58,989 bases of DNA from Oleiharenicola sp. (GCA_025363455.1 JANYDW010000020.1:1-58989); one strand, 5' to 3'. Positions 31,752-41,499 are shown, counted from the first letter of the stretch. Notes: generated by a model not told the origin, from the sequence alone. Translations and numbers: made by a program.

Positions 31752-33185
31752 ATGACCGGAGATAAAAAATATACGACCGCCGAGGTCGATCGCATTCCGG
31801 TGACCCAAAAGGTCGCCTACGGCATGGGCGCCGTGGTCACCATCGTCGCGGTCAATTCCGTGAGCCAATTGACGAGCCTCGTCTACGTGGTCGGCCTCGG
31901 GATCAGTGCGATCTGGATCGGCTACGCCCAGGCGCTGCCGCGGTTGTGGGACGCGTTCGTGGATCCCTTCCTGGGCAACCTGTCCGACAACTCCCGCTCG
32001 CGCTTCGGCCGACGGATCCCTTTCCTGGTGGTCGGCGGGGTCCTGATCAGCATCTCGTTCTCGCTCCTCTGGACCGTGCCGCGGGACTGGAGCCAGCCGG
32101 CGATGTTCGCCTACTTCATCGTGACCTCGATGTTCTTCTACACCGTCGTCCCGATCTACTCGATCCCGCACGGCGCGCTGGGGCTCGAGATGACCAACGA
32201 CTATCACGAGAAGACCAACCTCTTCGCCTACGCGAGCTTCATCGGCAATGTCGGAGCGTTTACGCTGCCGTGGATCTATTACCTCGCCAACCGGCCCATC
32301 TTCGGGGGCGACTCGGTGGCGGGCATCAAGTGGGTGTGCGTCGGCATGAGCGTGATCCTCACGGTCTCGGCCCTGGTCTGCGCCCTCGTCTGCAAGGAGG
32401 GCAAGCTGAAGCAGACCAAGACCCAGGAAAAGATCCCCGTCTGGGAGAGCTTCAAGATCACCTACCGCAACACCACCTTCATCAAGCTCGTGATTGCCTA
32501 CGTCCTCCTGATCGTCGGGTTCCAGCTGGTCATGGGGTTCAGCAACTTCGTTTCCATATTCTATATTTTCAACGGTAACAAGGACCCGGCCTCGATCCTC
32601 ATGGCCCAGAACGGCACCCTCTGGGCCGCGGTCGGCATCGCCGGGGTGATGCCCATGACCTGGTTGTCCAAGCGCTACGGCAAACGGTTCACCGTGCTCC
32701 TGTCTTTCTGGGTCATCATCCTCGGCAACCTGTCGAAGATCGTATGCTACGACCGGGCCCATCCGTGGCTGACGTTCATCCCGACTATCTGCCTTTCGCT
32801 CGGCATGGTGTTCTGCTTCTCGCTCGTCAACTCGCTGATCTCGGACATCTGCGATGAGGACGAATATGCGACGGGCATCCGGCGCGAGGGCATCTATTTC
32901 GCCGTCTACAATTGGTGGTGGAAGGTCGCGGTCTCGATCGCTTCCGTCGCCAGCGGCTATCTTCTGCGCTTCACCGGCTTCACCGAGTCGATGGCAACCC
33001 AGACCGAGACGACGATGTTCTGGATCCGCTTTTGGGAGATCGGGCTGCCGCCCGTCCTTTGTCTCATCAGCGCCGTCCTGCTCCTCAAATACCCGCTGAC
33101 CGAGGATCGCGCCTACGAGATCAAGGCCCTGCTTGCGGCCCGGAATGGCCAGTCTGCGCCTCCAGCATCACCCATTACTGCCTAG
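31752..33185 (+). CDS. GPH-type sugar:cation symporter (MFS)
   Basis: 477 residues from ATG 31752; the frame before it is a shadow of the phosphorylase gene. About twelve hydrophobic helices are visible. The glycoside-pentoside-hexuronide signature is clear: LPRLWDAFVDPFLGNLSDNS, RFGRRIPFLVVGG, YSIPHGALGLEMTNDYHEKT and SLISDICDEDEYATGIRREG. Such carriers sit in the inner membrane. Here it would move gluco-oligosaccharides from the periplasm to the cytoplasmic phosphorylase and glucosidase. Confidence 0.92.
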   Translation: MTGDKKYTTAEVDRIPVTQKVAYGMGAVVTIVAVNSVSQLTSLVYVVGLGISAIWIGYAQALPRLWDAFVDPFLGNLSDNSRSRFGRRIPFLVVGGVLISISFSLLWTVPRDWSQPAMFAYFIVTSMFFYTVVPIYSIPHGALGLEMTNDYHEKTNLFAYASFIGNVGAFTLPWIYYLANRPIFGGDSVAGIKWVCVGMSVILTVSALVCALVCKEGKLKQTKTQEKIPVWESFKITYRNTTFIKLVIAYVLLIVGFQLVMGFSNFVSIFYIFNGNKDPASILMAQNGTLWAAVGIAGVMPMTWLSKRYGKRFTVLLSFWVIILGNLSKIVCYDRAHPWLTFIPTICLSLGMVFCFSLVNSLISDICDEDEYATGIRREGIYFAVYNWWWKVAVSIASVASGYLLRFTGFTESMATQTETTMFWIRFWEIGLPPVLCLISAVLLLKYPLTEDRAYEIKALLAARNGQSAPPASPITA

Positions 33186-33220
33186 GGATTGTTTTCAAAC
33201 TCTTTAAACCCACAACCCCC

Positions 33221-33314
33221 GTCATTCTGAGCGCAGCGAAGAATCCAAGGGAAGTTATGACGCACTACCGGAAAACGATAATCCCCTTGGATCCTTCGCT
33301 TCGCACAGGATGAC
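33221..33314. repeat. GTCATTCTGAGCGCAGCGAAGAATCC palindrome
   Basis: It opens GTCATTCTGAGCGCAGCGAA and closes GGATCCTTCGCTTCGCACAG then GATGAC. It fills most of the gap between the symporter and the FG-GAP gene. Confidence 0.85.
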
Positions 33315-33354
33315 AAACTGGTTTGAAATACACGCCTAGCGTCCGCGACGAACT

Positions 33355-36300
33355 ATGTCCGCTCTGCCGAACTTCCGGTATGCTAGACGACTGACCCAGG
33401 GTATCTGCCTGGGCTTGCTGGCGGCGATGGTAGCAGGCGGGGCATGGGCGGTGGACGGGGTTGTCGTTCCATCCGATCCGGTGTCGGTTCCCTTGGCGGC
33501 GCGGTCTGGTCCGCGGGGTGCGACCCTCTTCACCACGCTGTCGCCGGAGCAGACCGGCCTGAAGGCGGACAATCCGTACGACGACCCGGCGATGTGGCGG
33601 CAGCTTTACCACGAGTTCAACAGCGGGGCGATCGGCACCGGCGTGGCCATCGGCGATTTCGACGGCGATGGCCGGCCGGATGTTTTTGTGGTGAGCAAGA
33701 CCCACCCGAACCGGCTCTTTCGCAATCTCGGCGGGCTTCGCTTTGAGGATGTCACTGAAAAGTCCGGCGTCGCCGGACCAGCGGGCCCGTGGAAACAGGG
33801 CGCAGCTTTCGCGGACGTGAACAATGACGGCTGGCTCGATCTATATGTCTGTCGTTTTGGCGCGCCGAATCTCCTCTACATCAATCAGGGCGACGGCACT
33901 TTTCGCGAGGAGGCCGCCGCTCGCGGCCTGGCCCTGCTCGATGCCTCCAGCATGGCGGCGTTTTGCGACTACGATCGCGACGGCTGGCTCGACGTCTATG
34001 TCCAGACCAACCTGATGGATGCCAAACGCCGCCCGGGCGGCCAGCGTGACCATTTGTTTCATAACAACCGCGATGGCACCTTCACCGACGTCACCGATGC
34101 CGCCGGGATCACGGGAGAAACGCAGGGGCATTCCGCCACCTGGTGGGACTATGATGAAGACGGCTGGCCCGATCTTTATGTCGCGAACGATTTTGCACAG
34201 CCCGATCAGCTCTACCACAACAACCATGACGGCACGTTCACCAATGTGCTCTCGCTCGTCGTCCCGCACACCCCGCACTTCTCGATGGGCGCCGACCTGG
34301 GCGACCTGAACAATGACGGTCACCTCGATCTTCTCGTCGCCGACATGGCGGCGACCACGCGCTACAAGGACAACCGGGGCATGGCGACCCTCCGGAGCGC
34401 CCTGCCCGAGGACGAACAGCATCCTCACGCCGCGCCCCAATACATGCAGAGCGCACTTTTCCTCGGCACCGGCACCGGCCGCGTGCTCGAGGCCGCGCGC
34501 CTGGCCGGCCTGCAGGCGACCGACTGGACTTTCGGTGTCCGGCTCGAGGATCTCGACCTGGACGGCCGGCTCGACGCCTATTTCACCAACGGCATGGCGC
34601 GCGAATTCAACAACTCCGACCTCGTGCAACGCTCCATGAGCGCCGTGAACGAGGCCGAGCGCATCCGGATCATGAAGACGAGCCCGGTGCTCGCCGAACG
34701 CCACCTGGCCTTCCGCAACCTCGGCGACCTGCGGTTTGAGGACGCCAGCGCGGCATGGGGACTCGATCACATCGGCGTCGGCTTTGGGGCCGCGTTCGGC
34801 GATCTCGACGGCGACGGCGACCTCGACCTCGTCTTCGCCAGCTATGACGGTGACCTTACTGTGTGCCGCAACGACGCCGACACCGGTCATTCAGTCGTGC
34901 TCGACCTCCGCGGCCTTTCGACTCCGCTCAAGGCCCTGAGCCCGTCGAAGGGCACCGTCTCCAACCGCTTCGGCATCGGCGCCACCGTCAGGATCACGAC
35001 TGCCGGCGGCCCGCAGATGCGCACGCTCACGCTCGCCCGCGGATACCTCTCCACGAGTGAGCCCATCGTGCACTTTGGCCTCGGCCCCGATACCGTCATC
35101 CAGCGGCTGACCGTCGAGTGGCCCAGCGGCCGCCGGCAGTCATTCACCAACCTTGCTGCTGACCGGCACTACACGATCACCGAGCCGGCGGAGGCCACGG
35201 TCGAGCCACCACCAGCGCGACCCAGTCCTTGGTTTACCGAGGTTGGACCGGCGGCGAATCTGGACATTCCCAATCATGAGCAGCCCCTGAATGAATTGAG
35301 CCAGCAGCCGCTGCTGCCATTCCGGTTCAACCGTCCCGGTCCGGCGGTCGCGGTCGCCGACCTTGATGGTGATGGCGAGGACGATCTCGTCTTGGGCGGG
35401 GTGTCGGGAGAGTCAGGTCGCCTGCTGTCGAATCTCGGCGGCGGACAGTTCATGACCTATGGCGCAAACGTCTTTGGGAAAAATGTGGCCGTGGCCGACG
35501 GGCCGATCCTGGCCTTGGACGTGGATGCCGATGGTGACCTTGACTTGCTGGTGACCAAGGCCGGGGTGGCGGCGCCGGCGGACGCTCCGGCATACCAGCC
35601 TCATCTTTGGCTCAACGATGGTCACGGCCGGTTCGCGTCGGCCGCCGCCGGAATTCTTCCCGCGTTGCCGATCAGTGTGGGCGCGGCGGCGGCGGCCGAT
35701 TTCGAGCACAGCGGTCGGCTCGGTCTGTTTGTCGGCGGTCGCGTCGTGCCGGGCCGCTATCCGCAGGCGCCGCGCAGCGCCCTGCTCGCGTGGCGCGATG
35801 GGCGCTATGTCGATGTGACGGCCGAGATCGCGCCCTCGCTTGCCGCCCGCGGCATGGTCACGGCGGCGCTCTGGAGCGATGTGGACGGCGACGGCTGGCC
35901 CGATTTGCTCGTCGCCTATGATTGGGGTCCGGTCGCGTGCTATCGCAATGTGAACGGAAAACAGCTCGAGGATGTGACGGAAAAACTCGGCTTCGCCGCC
36001 GCCGGCACCGGCTGGTGGCGCTCGCTGGCTTCCGCCGACTTCAACGGCGATGGCCGGCCCGATTTCGCGGTGGGTAACACCGGGCTGAACACGCGTTATC
36101 ACGCCACCGCCACGGAGCCGGCCCTGCTTTTCCCTGACGCGGCGCTCCTCGGCGCGATGCCGCAGCTCGTCGAGGCGCAGTGGGAAGGTGGCAAATGGTA
36201 TCCGCTCCGCCCACGGGACGTGCTGGTCCGGGCCTTCCCTCCCCTGATGCACCGGTTCCCCACGGCCGAGTCCTATGCGAAGGCCACGTTGGAAGAGGTA

Positions 36301-37002
36301 TTCCCCAACCTGAATCTCACGACCAACAGCCGGCTGGTTGCGACCGAACTGCGCAGCGGGATTTTTCTCTCGCAGCCGGACGGCAGCTACCGTTTTGCAC
36401 CATTGCCGCGGCTGGCCCAGATCGCTCCCATACACGGCTTCGCCGCCGGTGATTTCGACGGGGACGGCCGAGCCGACCTCTTGCTGGCTGGCAACTCCTA
36501 TGCGCCAGTGCCCGAGACCGGCCGGTTCGACGGCGGTCTCGGCTGGCTGTTGCACGGCGATGGCGCGGGTGGATTCACCTGCGTGCCGCCGGACGAGAGC
36601 GGATTCGTCGTGCCCGGCGACGCCCGCGCACTGGCGGTGACCGATCTCAACCAAGACGGCTGGCCGGATGTCTTCGTGACGCGCAGCAACGACCGGCCAC
36701 TGACCTTTCTCAACCGCAGCCGGCCCGGCCGGCACAGTTTCGGGGTGGCCCTGCGCGGAGCACCGGGCAATCCCGCCGCGGTCGGCGCACGCCTGACGCT
36801 GCAGCTCACCGACGGCTCAACCCAGACCGCGGAGATCAGCGCCGGCTCGGGTTACCTGACCCAGTCCAGTGCAACGACGTTTTTTGGCTACCTAGATTCC
36901 GCTCTGCCCCAGAGGCTGCGGATCCGCTGGCCGGATGGTCGCGAAACCGAAAGTGAATTCACCGCGCCACCACCTAAGCTTTTGCGCCTCTCCCGACCAT
37001 GA
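33355..37002 (+). CDS. Large exported FG-GAP/VCBS and ASPIC/UnbV protein (two CRTAC1-like units)
   Basis: 1215 residues with a probable signal peptide (LTQGICLGLLAAMVAGGAWA). Two similar halves are visible. Each has Ca-binding FG-GAP repeats, such as DFDGDGRPDVFV, DVNNDGWLDLYV, DLDGDGDLDLVF, then DLDGDGEDDLVLGG and DFDGDGRADLLLAG. Each ends with an ASPIC/UnbV domain, the first near residues 540-600 (IGATVRITTAGGPQMRTLTL, GPDTVIQRLTVEWPSGRR) and the second near 1140-1210. FG-GAP blades form beta-propellers that often bind carbohydrate or protein. The gene lies among the glucan genes and there is no SusD, so a surface glycan-binding role is possible. A repeat-derived insertion sits at 34917-34952. 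Confidence 0.85.
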   Translation: MSALPNFRYARRLTQGICLGLLAAMVAGGAWAVDGVVVPSDPVSVPLAARSGPRGATLFTTLSPEQTGLKADNPYDDPAMWRQLYHEFNSGAIGTGVAIGDFDGDGRPDVFVVSKTHPNRLFRNLGGLRFEDVTEKSGVAGPAGPWKQGAAFADVNNDGWLDLYVCRFGAPNLLYINQGDGTFREEAAARGLALLDASSMAAFCDYDRDGWLDVYVQTNLMDAKRRPGGQRDHLFHNNRDGTFTDVTDAAGITGETQGHSATWWDYDEDGWPDLYVANDFAQPDQLYHNNHDGTFTNVLSLVVPHTPHFSMGADLGDLNNDGHLDLLVADMAATTRYKDNRGMATLRSALPEDEQHPHAAPQYMQSALFLGTGTGRVLEAARLAGLQATDWTFGVRLEDLDLDGRLDAYFTNGMAREFNNSDLVQRSMSAVNEAERIRIMKTSPVLAERHLAFRNLGDLRFEDASAAWGLDHIGVGFGAAFGDLDGDGDLDLVFASYDGDLTVCRNDADTGHSVVLDLRGLSTPLKALSPSKGTVSNRFGIGATVRITTAGGPQMRTLTLARGYLSTSEPIVHFGLGPDTVIQRLTVEWPSGRRQSFTNLAADRHYTITEPAEATVEPPPARPSPWFTEVGPAANLDIPNHEQPLNELSQQPLLPFRFNRPGPAVAVADLDGDGEDDLVLGGVSGESGRLLSNLGGGQFMTYGANVFGKNVAVADGPILALDVDADGDLDLLVTKAGVAAPADAPAYQPHLWLNDGHGRFASAAAGILPALPISVGAAAAADFEHSGRLGLFVGGRVVPGRYPQAPRSALLAWRDGRYVDVTAEIAPSLAARGMVTAALWSDVDGDGWPDLLVAYDWGPVACYRNVNGKQLEDVTEKLGFAAAGTGWWRSLASADFNGDGRPDFAVGNTGLNTRYHATATEPALLFPDAALLGAMPQLVEAQWEGGKWYPLRPRDVLVRAFPPLMHRFPTAESYAKATLEEVFPNLNLTTNSRLVATELRSGIFLSQPDGSYRFAPLPRLAQIAPIHGFAAGDFDGDGRADLLLAGNSYAPVPETGRFDGGLGWLLHGDGAGGFTCVPPDESGFVVPGDARALAVTDLNQDGWPDVFVTRSNDRPLTFLNRSRPGRHSFGVALRGAPGNPAAVGARLTLQLTDGSTQTAEISAGSGYLTQSSATTFFGYLDSALPQRLRIRWPDGRETESEFTAPPPKLLRLSRP
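34917..34952. repeat. In-frame palindromic repeat inside the FG-GAP gene
   Basis: 36 bases beginning TTCGACTCCGCTCAAGG and ending GAGCCCGTCGAAGGG. The same repeat occurs in intergenic DNA at 4781-4815 (TTCGACAAGCTCAAGGCCCC...). It adds twelve codons (about STPLKALSPSKG) just before the first ASPIC domain. Confidence 0.8.
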
Positions 37003-37046
37003 AACTCCCTTCCTTCTCTGCCCGCCGCCTGCGCCAGCTTGGCTGA
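36999..37046 (+). CDS. 15-codon upstream frame before the GH3 gene
   Basis: MKLPSFSARRLRQLG, ending at TGA 37044-37046. Its ATG overlaps the stop of the FG-GAP gene (ATGA), so ribosomes could reinitiate here. It may be a leader that couples translation, a signal-peptide remnant, or chance. Confidence 0.25.
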   Translation: MKLPSFSARRLRQLG

Positions 37047-37055
37047 AAATCCGCC

Positions 37056-39209
37056 ATGCCAGCCGATATTCAACCAGCTTACCGGCAAGCCTCTCAGCCC
37101 ATCGAGGCCCGCGTGGCCGACCTGCTTGGCCGGATGACACTGGAGGAAAAGATCGACCAGCTGCATCAATGCGGCATCGGGGATACCAATCCCAACAACC
37201 TCGCCGCTCGAGCCGACGAATTCCGCGCCACGTATGGCTCCTTCATCATCGGTGGCCCTGCTGAGACCGTGCTGGCCACGCGCAATGCCTTTCAGCGCCA
37301 CGCCGTGGCCGATTCTCGCCTGGGCATCCCTGCGCTTTTCGGCGCCGACGTTATCCACGGTTATCGCACCATCACCCCGATCCCGCTCGCGCAGGCCTGC
37401 TCCTGGAATCCTGAGCTGGTCCGTCAAGGCTGTGCCCTGGCAGCCGCGGAAGCCAAGGCCCATGGCATCGACTGGACCTTCGCCCCAATGGTGGACCATT
37501 GCGTCGATCCGCGCTGGGGTCGAATCGCCGAGACCTTCGGCGAGTCGCCCTTCGCCTCGGCGATTTTCAGCGCCGCCGCCGTCCGCGGTTTTCAAGGCGA
37601 GGCATTCGGCGGCCCCGGTTCCATCGCCGCCTGCCTGAAGCACTACGTCGGCTACGGCGCCTCCGAGGGTGGTCGCGACTACGTCTATACGGAAATCTCA
37701 TCCCAAACCATGTGGGAAATGCACCTGCCCGCATTCGAGGCCGGGGTGCGGGCGGGTGCCCGCACTCTCATGAGCGCCTTCAACGACCTCAACGGCACGC
37801 CCGCGAGCGCCAATGCCTACACCCTCAATGAAATCCTCCGTCGCCGCTGGGGATTCGCCGGTCCGGTTGTTTCCGACTGGAACTCCGTACTCCAACTCAT
37901 CCGCCAGGGTTTCGCTGCCGACGGCGCCGAGGCTGCGGCCAAAGCGCTGAACGCCGGCGTGGACATTGACATGGCCGATGGTCTTTACCGACAGCATATC
38001 GCGGCACAAGTCGCCACCGGACGGGTGCAGTTGGCCACGGTTGACGAGGCCGTCCGCCGGGTGCTCCGCCTTAAGTTCGAGCTGGGACTCTTTGAACATC
38101 CCTACACCGAGGCCGGGGTCCTTACCGCCGCAGCACCCGGGGCCACCCCACTCGCCCTCGCGGAGGAGCTGGCCGGTGGGTCCATCGTGCTGCTCAAGAA
38201 CCACGGAGCACTCCCCCTCGTTGCCTCCGCCAAGCGCATCGCACTCCTCGGTCCGCTCGCATCCAATGGCGGAGCGCTCCTGGGTTGCTGGACCCAGCAG
38301 GGAAAGGCCGCCGAGACGCCGTCAATCGCCGACGCCCTGAAGGAACGACTGCCCCCTGGTGCCACCCTGCGCGTCGAGCCCGGGTGTTCGATTCATAGCG
38401 CCGCCACCGACGACCTGACGCCCGCCATCACTGCCGCGCGTGAGTCTGATCTCGTCATCCTCTGCGTCGGGGAGGATGCGGGCATGAGCGGCGAAAACGC
38501 TTCACGCACCACCCTCAAGCTGGCCGGACGTCAGGAAGAGCTCGTCCAAGCCGTCGCCGCCACCGGCAAACCCATCGTGCTGGTCATCATTTCCGGCCGC
38601 CCGATCGAAATCCAGGCCTACGTAGAAAAGATGAACGCCATCATCGCCGCCTGGGCGGGTGGATCACGCGCCGCCGCCGCGCTCGCGGATATTCTCCTCG
38701 GCCGCCGCAACCCTTCCGGCCGCCTGGCTATCACGTGGCCGCGCACGACCGGCCAGATCCCGCTTTACCACAACACGCGCCCCCGCGCCCGTCCCGGCGA
38801 CGAAGGCGAATACCGCGACGCCCCGACCACCCCGCTCTACGAATTTGCCTACGGCCTCAGCTACACGACTTTCACCTACAGCGCGCTGCGGCTCGACCGC
38901 GCCGAGGTGAAGGCCGGCGACACACTCATCGCCGAAGTGACCGTCGCCAATACCGGCCCGCGCGAGGGATGCGAAACCGTCTTCTGGTTCATCCGCGATC
39001 CTGCCGCCAGCATCACCCGCCCGTTGCAGGAGCTCAAACATTTCGAGCAAGCCCGACTCGCCCCCGGCGCCAGCCGCGTTTTTCGTTTTGAGGTTGTTCC
39101 CCGGCGCGACCTTTCCTTCCCCGACGCCGACGGGCGGCGAATCCTTGAGCCCGGCGCGATCATCCTCACCGCCGGGCGCAGCAGCGCCACCTTCAGTGTT
39201 GTTCCTTGA
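37056..39209 (+). CDS. GH3 beta-glucosidase
   Basis: 717 residues, no signal peptide from the chosen ATG. It has the usual order of a TIM-like barrel, an alpha/beta sandwich and a C-terminal FnIII-like domain. The nucleophile is Asp274 in GPVVSDWNS, the acid/base candidate is Glu480 in MSGENASRTTLKLAGRQ, and HGIDWTFAPMVDHCVDPRWG, KHYVGYGASEGGRDY and PLYEFAYGLSYTTF are family motifs. GH3 enzymes acting on sophorose and longer beta-1,2-glucans are known beside GH94 genes in Listeria and in Bacteroides beta-1,2-glucan loci. The protein probably works in the cytoplasm and hydrolyses the short products left by the phosphorylase. Confidence 0.9.
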   Translation: MPADIQPAYRQASQPIEARVADLLGRMTLEEKIDQLHQCGIGDTNPNNLAARADEFRATYGSFIIGGPAETVLATRNAFQRHAVADSRLGIPALFGADVIHGYRTITPIPLAQACSWNPELVRQGCALAAAEAKAHGIDWTFAPMVDHCVDPRWGRIAETFGESPFASAIFSAAAVRGFQGEAFGGPGSIAACLKHYVGYGASEGGRDYVYTEISSQTMWEMHLPAFEAGVRAGARTLMSAFNDLNGTPASANAYTLNEILRRRWGFAGPVVSDWNSVLQLIRQGFAADGAEAAAKALNAGVDIDMADGLYRQHIAAQVATGRVQLATVDEAVRRVLRLKFELGLFEHPYTEAGVLTAAAPGATPLALAEELAGGSIVLLKNHGALPLVASAKRIALLGPLASNGGALLGCWTQQGKAAETPSIADALKERLPPGATLRVEPGCSIHSAATDDLTPAITAARESDLVILCVGEDAGMSGENASRTTLKLAGRQEELVQAVAATGKPIVLVIISGRPIEIQAYVEKMNAIIAAWAGGSRAAAALADILLGRRNPSGRLAITWPRTTGQIPLYHNTRPRARPGDEGEYRDAPTTPLYEFAYGLSYTTFTYSALRLDRAEVKAGDTLIAEVTVANTGPREGCETVFWFIRDPAASITRPLQELKHFEQARLAPGASRVFRFEVVPRRDLSFPDADGRRILEPGAIILTAGRSSATFSVVP

Positions 39210-39243
39210 TCCCACCCTCCGTCCCAACCCCGCCATTTTCCCT

Positions 39244-41499
39244 ATGAAATCGATACCCACCGTTGCTTCCCATGGCTTCCGCCCATTCCTCCGGCCGGCC
39301 GTGGGCCTTCTCACCCTGCTGGCCGCGATCGAAAACCACGCCGCGGCGCCCTACGATCAACATGTCCTGTTCGCCAATGCTCCGGTTGAAGGCGGCTATG
39401 CCAACAGCGAGGCGAGCGTCATCGCCCCGAGCACCTTTGAACTGACCAATGGGAAACTTCCCGCCGATTCGGGCCACTTCAAAAGCCCGCCCAACGCGCT
39501 GCGGCTGCACTGGAAATCCGCCCCGGGCGGAGACTGGCAGATTACGCTGCATTCGCCCGATCGGGACTGGCGGAAGTTTGCCATGCTTGGCGACATGCTG
39601 ACCTTCTGGTGCTTTGCCGATACCGAGATCACCGCCGCCAATTCGCCCCGTCTCTACCTCAAGGACCTGGCCGGCAAAGGCTCGATGTCACTCACCCTCG
39701 TACAGGGTGCGGAACGCATCCCGGCCGGCCGCTGGGTGCGAGTGAAACTCAGCTTTGTGGAGCAGGGCGAACTCTACAAGGGTACGGAGGACTCGACCTT
39801 CTCCTTCCGGGACACCGTCAGCGTCACATTCATCCAGGGACTCGACGACGGCGTGGAGCACACGCTTTACCTGGATGATTTCATGATCATCGACCGGGCC
39901 CTGTCCGACCCGACCCCGCCGCCCGCGCCTGCCGGCATCGCCGTCAAGGGCTACGAGCGGCACTGCGATGTCACGTGGCAGCCAAGCAACGCCAGCGACC
40001 TGCTCGATTACCGGATCTACCGCTCGTGGGATGGCAAGGACTTCACGCCGGTCGGCACGCAGCGCGGCGACCGGGCCCGTTACGAGGATTTCACCGGCGA
40101 ACCGGGCCGTACCGTCCACTACAAGGTCAGCGCCATCGACCTGGCCGGAAACGAATCACCCCTCACCGCCGCAGCCAGTGCCACCACCCGCGTGATGAAC
40201 GACGCCGAGCTGATGGACATGGTGCAGGAAGGCTGTTTCCGCTACTACTGGGAGGCCGGCCACCCCAATGCGGGCATGGCCCCTGAGATCACGCCCGGCG
40301 ACCCGAACCTGATGGCCCTGGGTGGTAACGGCTTTGGCATCATGGCGCTGATGGTGGCCACGGAGCGGCAGTTCGTCACCCGCGACCAGGGCGCCGAGCG
40401 CATGCTCAAGATCGTGCGCTTCCTGGCGAAGGCCGACCGTTTCCATGGCGTGTGGCCGCACTTCCTCGACGGCCAGACGGGCAAGACCATCGCGTATTTC
40501 GGCAAGTACGACAACGGCGGCGATCTGGTCGAGACCGCCTTCGCCATCCAGGGCCTGCTCGCCGCGCGGCAGTATTTCAACCGCGATACCCCGGCCGAGC
40601 GCGAGATCCGCGACACCACCACGCGGCTCTGGCGTGAGGTCGAGTGGGATTGGTACCGAAAAACACCCGACAGCGACGTCCTCTACTGGCACTGGTCGCC
40701 CGACTCGGGCTTTCACATCAGCCACCCGCTCATCGGGTGGAACGAGACGATGATCATCTACCTGCTCGCCATCGCCTCGCCCACCCACCCGGTGCCCGCC
40801 AGCATGTGGCACACGGGTTGGGCCGGCCAATCCGAGCGCCACTTGAACTACCGGCGCAACTGGAGTCGCACGACCGAAGGAGATCACTACACCAACGGCC
40901 GCAGCTACTATGGCATCAAACTCGAGGTCGGTGAAGGCAATGGTGCTGAGCTGTTCTTCACGCATTTCTCGTTCATGGGCTTCGACCCGCGTGGAATCCG
41001 CGACCCCTACACGAATTACTTCACCAACAATCGCGCCATCGCGCTGATCCAGCAGGCCTATGCCATCGAGAACCCGCGGAAGTTCGCCGGCTACGGGGCC
41101 AACAGCTGGGGCCGCTCCGCCGGCGTCAATTCGGGTGGCGGCCGCGCCCTGCCCCGCGACGACAACGGCACCATCAACATCATGGCCTCGCTCGCCTCGA
41201 TGCCCTACACCCCGGTCGAGTCCCTCGCGGCGCTGAAACATTTTTATCGCGACCTGGGCGCCAAGACGTGGGGCGACTTCGGCTTTCATGACGGCTTCAA
41301 CGAGACCGAAAACTGGTTCGACGCGGACTACATGGCGCTCAATCAGGCGCCGATCGTGGTGATGATCGAAAATCACCGCACCGGGCTCGTCTGGAAGAAC
41401 TTCATGGCCAATCCCGAGATCAAGCCCGCGCTGGACGCGATCGGATTCAAGCCTGATCCCGCATCCGCTCATTCAGGTACGATCCGTACCCATGAATAG
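39244..41499 (+). CDS. Secreted GH144 endo-beta-1,2-glucanase-like enzyme with N-terminal beta-sandwich and FN3 domain
   Basis: 751 residues from ATG 39244, where a signal peptide begins (PFLRPAVGLLTLLAAIENHA). Residues of about 30-225 resemble a carbohydrate-binding beta-sandwich (RKFAMLGDMLTFWCFADTEI, EHTLYLDDFMIIDRAL). Residues of about 230-315 are a fibronectin type III domain (YRIYRSWDGKDFTPVGTQ). The rest is a GH144-type barrel: MDMVQEGCFRYYWEAGHPNA, GFGIMALMVATERQFVTRDQ, GGDLVETAFAIQGLLAARQY, SGFHISHPLIGWNETMIIYL, FTHFSFMGFDPRG and GFHDGFNE. It matches the GH144 pattern better than the first copy. It closes the locus, 34 bases after the GH3 gene. Confidence 0.85.
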   Translation: MKSIPTVASHGFRPFLRPAVGLLTLLAAIENHAAAPYDQHVLFANAPVEGGYANSEASVIAPSTFELTNGKLPADSGHFKSPPNALRLHWKSAPGGDWQITLHSPDRDWRKFAMLGDMLTFWCFADTEITAANSPRLYLKDLAGKGSMSLTLVQGAERIPAGRWVRVKLSFVEQGELYKGTEDSTFSFRDTVSVTFIQGLDDGVEHTLYLDDFMIIDRALSDPTPPPAPAGIAVKGYERHCDVTWQPSNASDLLDYRIYRSWDGKDFTPVGTQRGDRARYEDFTGEPGRTVHYKVSAIDLAGNESPLTAAASATTRVMNDAELMDMVQEGCFRYYWEAGHPNAGMAPEITPGDPNLMALGGNGFGIMALMVATERQFVTRDQGAERMLKIVRFLAKADRFHGVWPHFLDGQTGKTIAYFGKYDNGGDLVETAFAIQGLLAARQYFNRDTPAEREIRDTTTRLWREVEWDWYRKTPDSDVLYWHWSPDSGFHISHPLIGWNETMIIYLLAIASPTHPVPASMWHTGWAGQSERHLNYRRNWSRTTEGDHYTNGRSYYGIKLEVGEGNGAELFFTHFSFMGFDPRGIRDPYTNYFTNNRAIALIQQAYAIENPRKFAGYGANSWGRSAGVNSGGGRALPRDDNGTINIMASLASMPYTPVESLAALKHFYRDLGAKTWGDFGFHDGFNETENWFDADYMALNQAPIVVMIENHRTGLVWKNFMANPEIKPALDAIGFKPDPASAHSGTIRTHE

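Noticed and set aside
29909..31795. A 628-codon open frame on the minus strand opposite the phosphorylase gene
   Set aside because: It is the antisense shadow of a clear GH94 gene in GC-rich DNA; it shows no domain and has the low-complexity look of such shadows.
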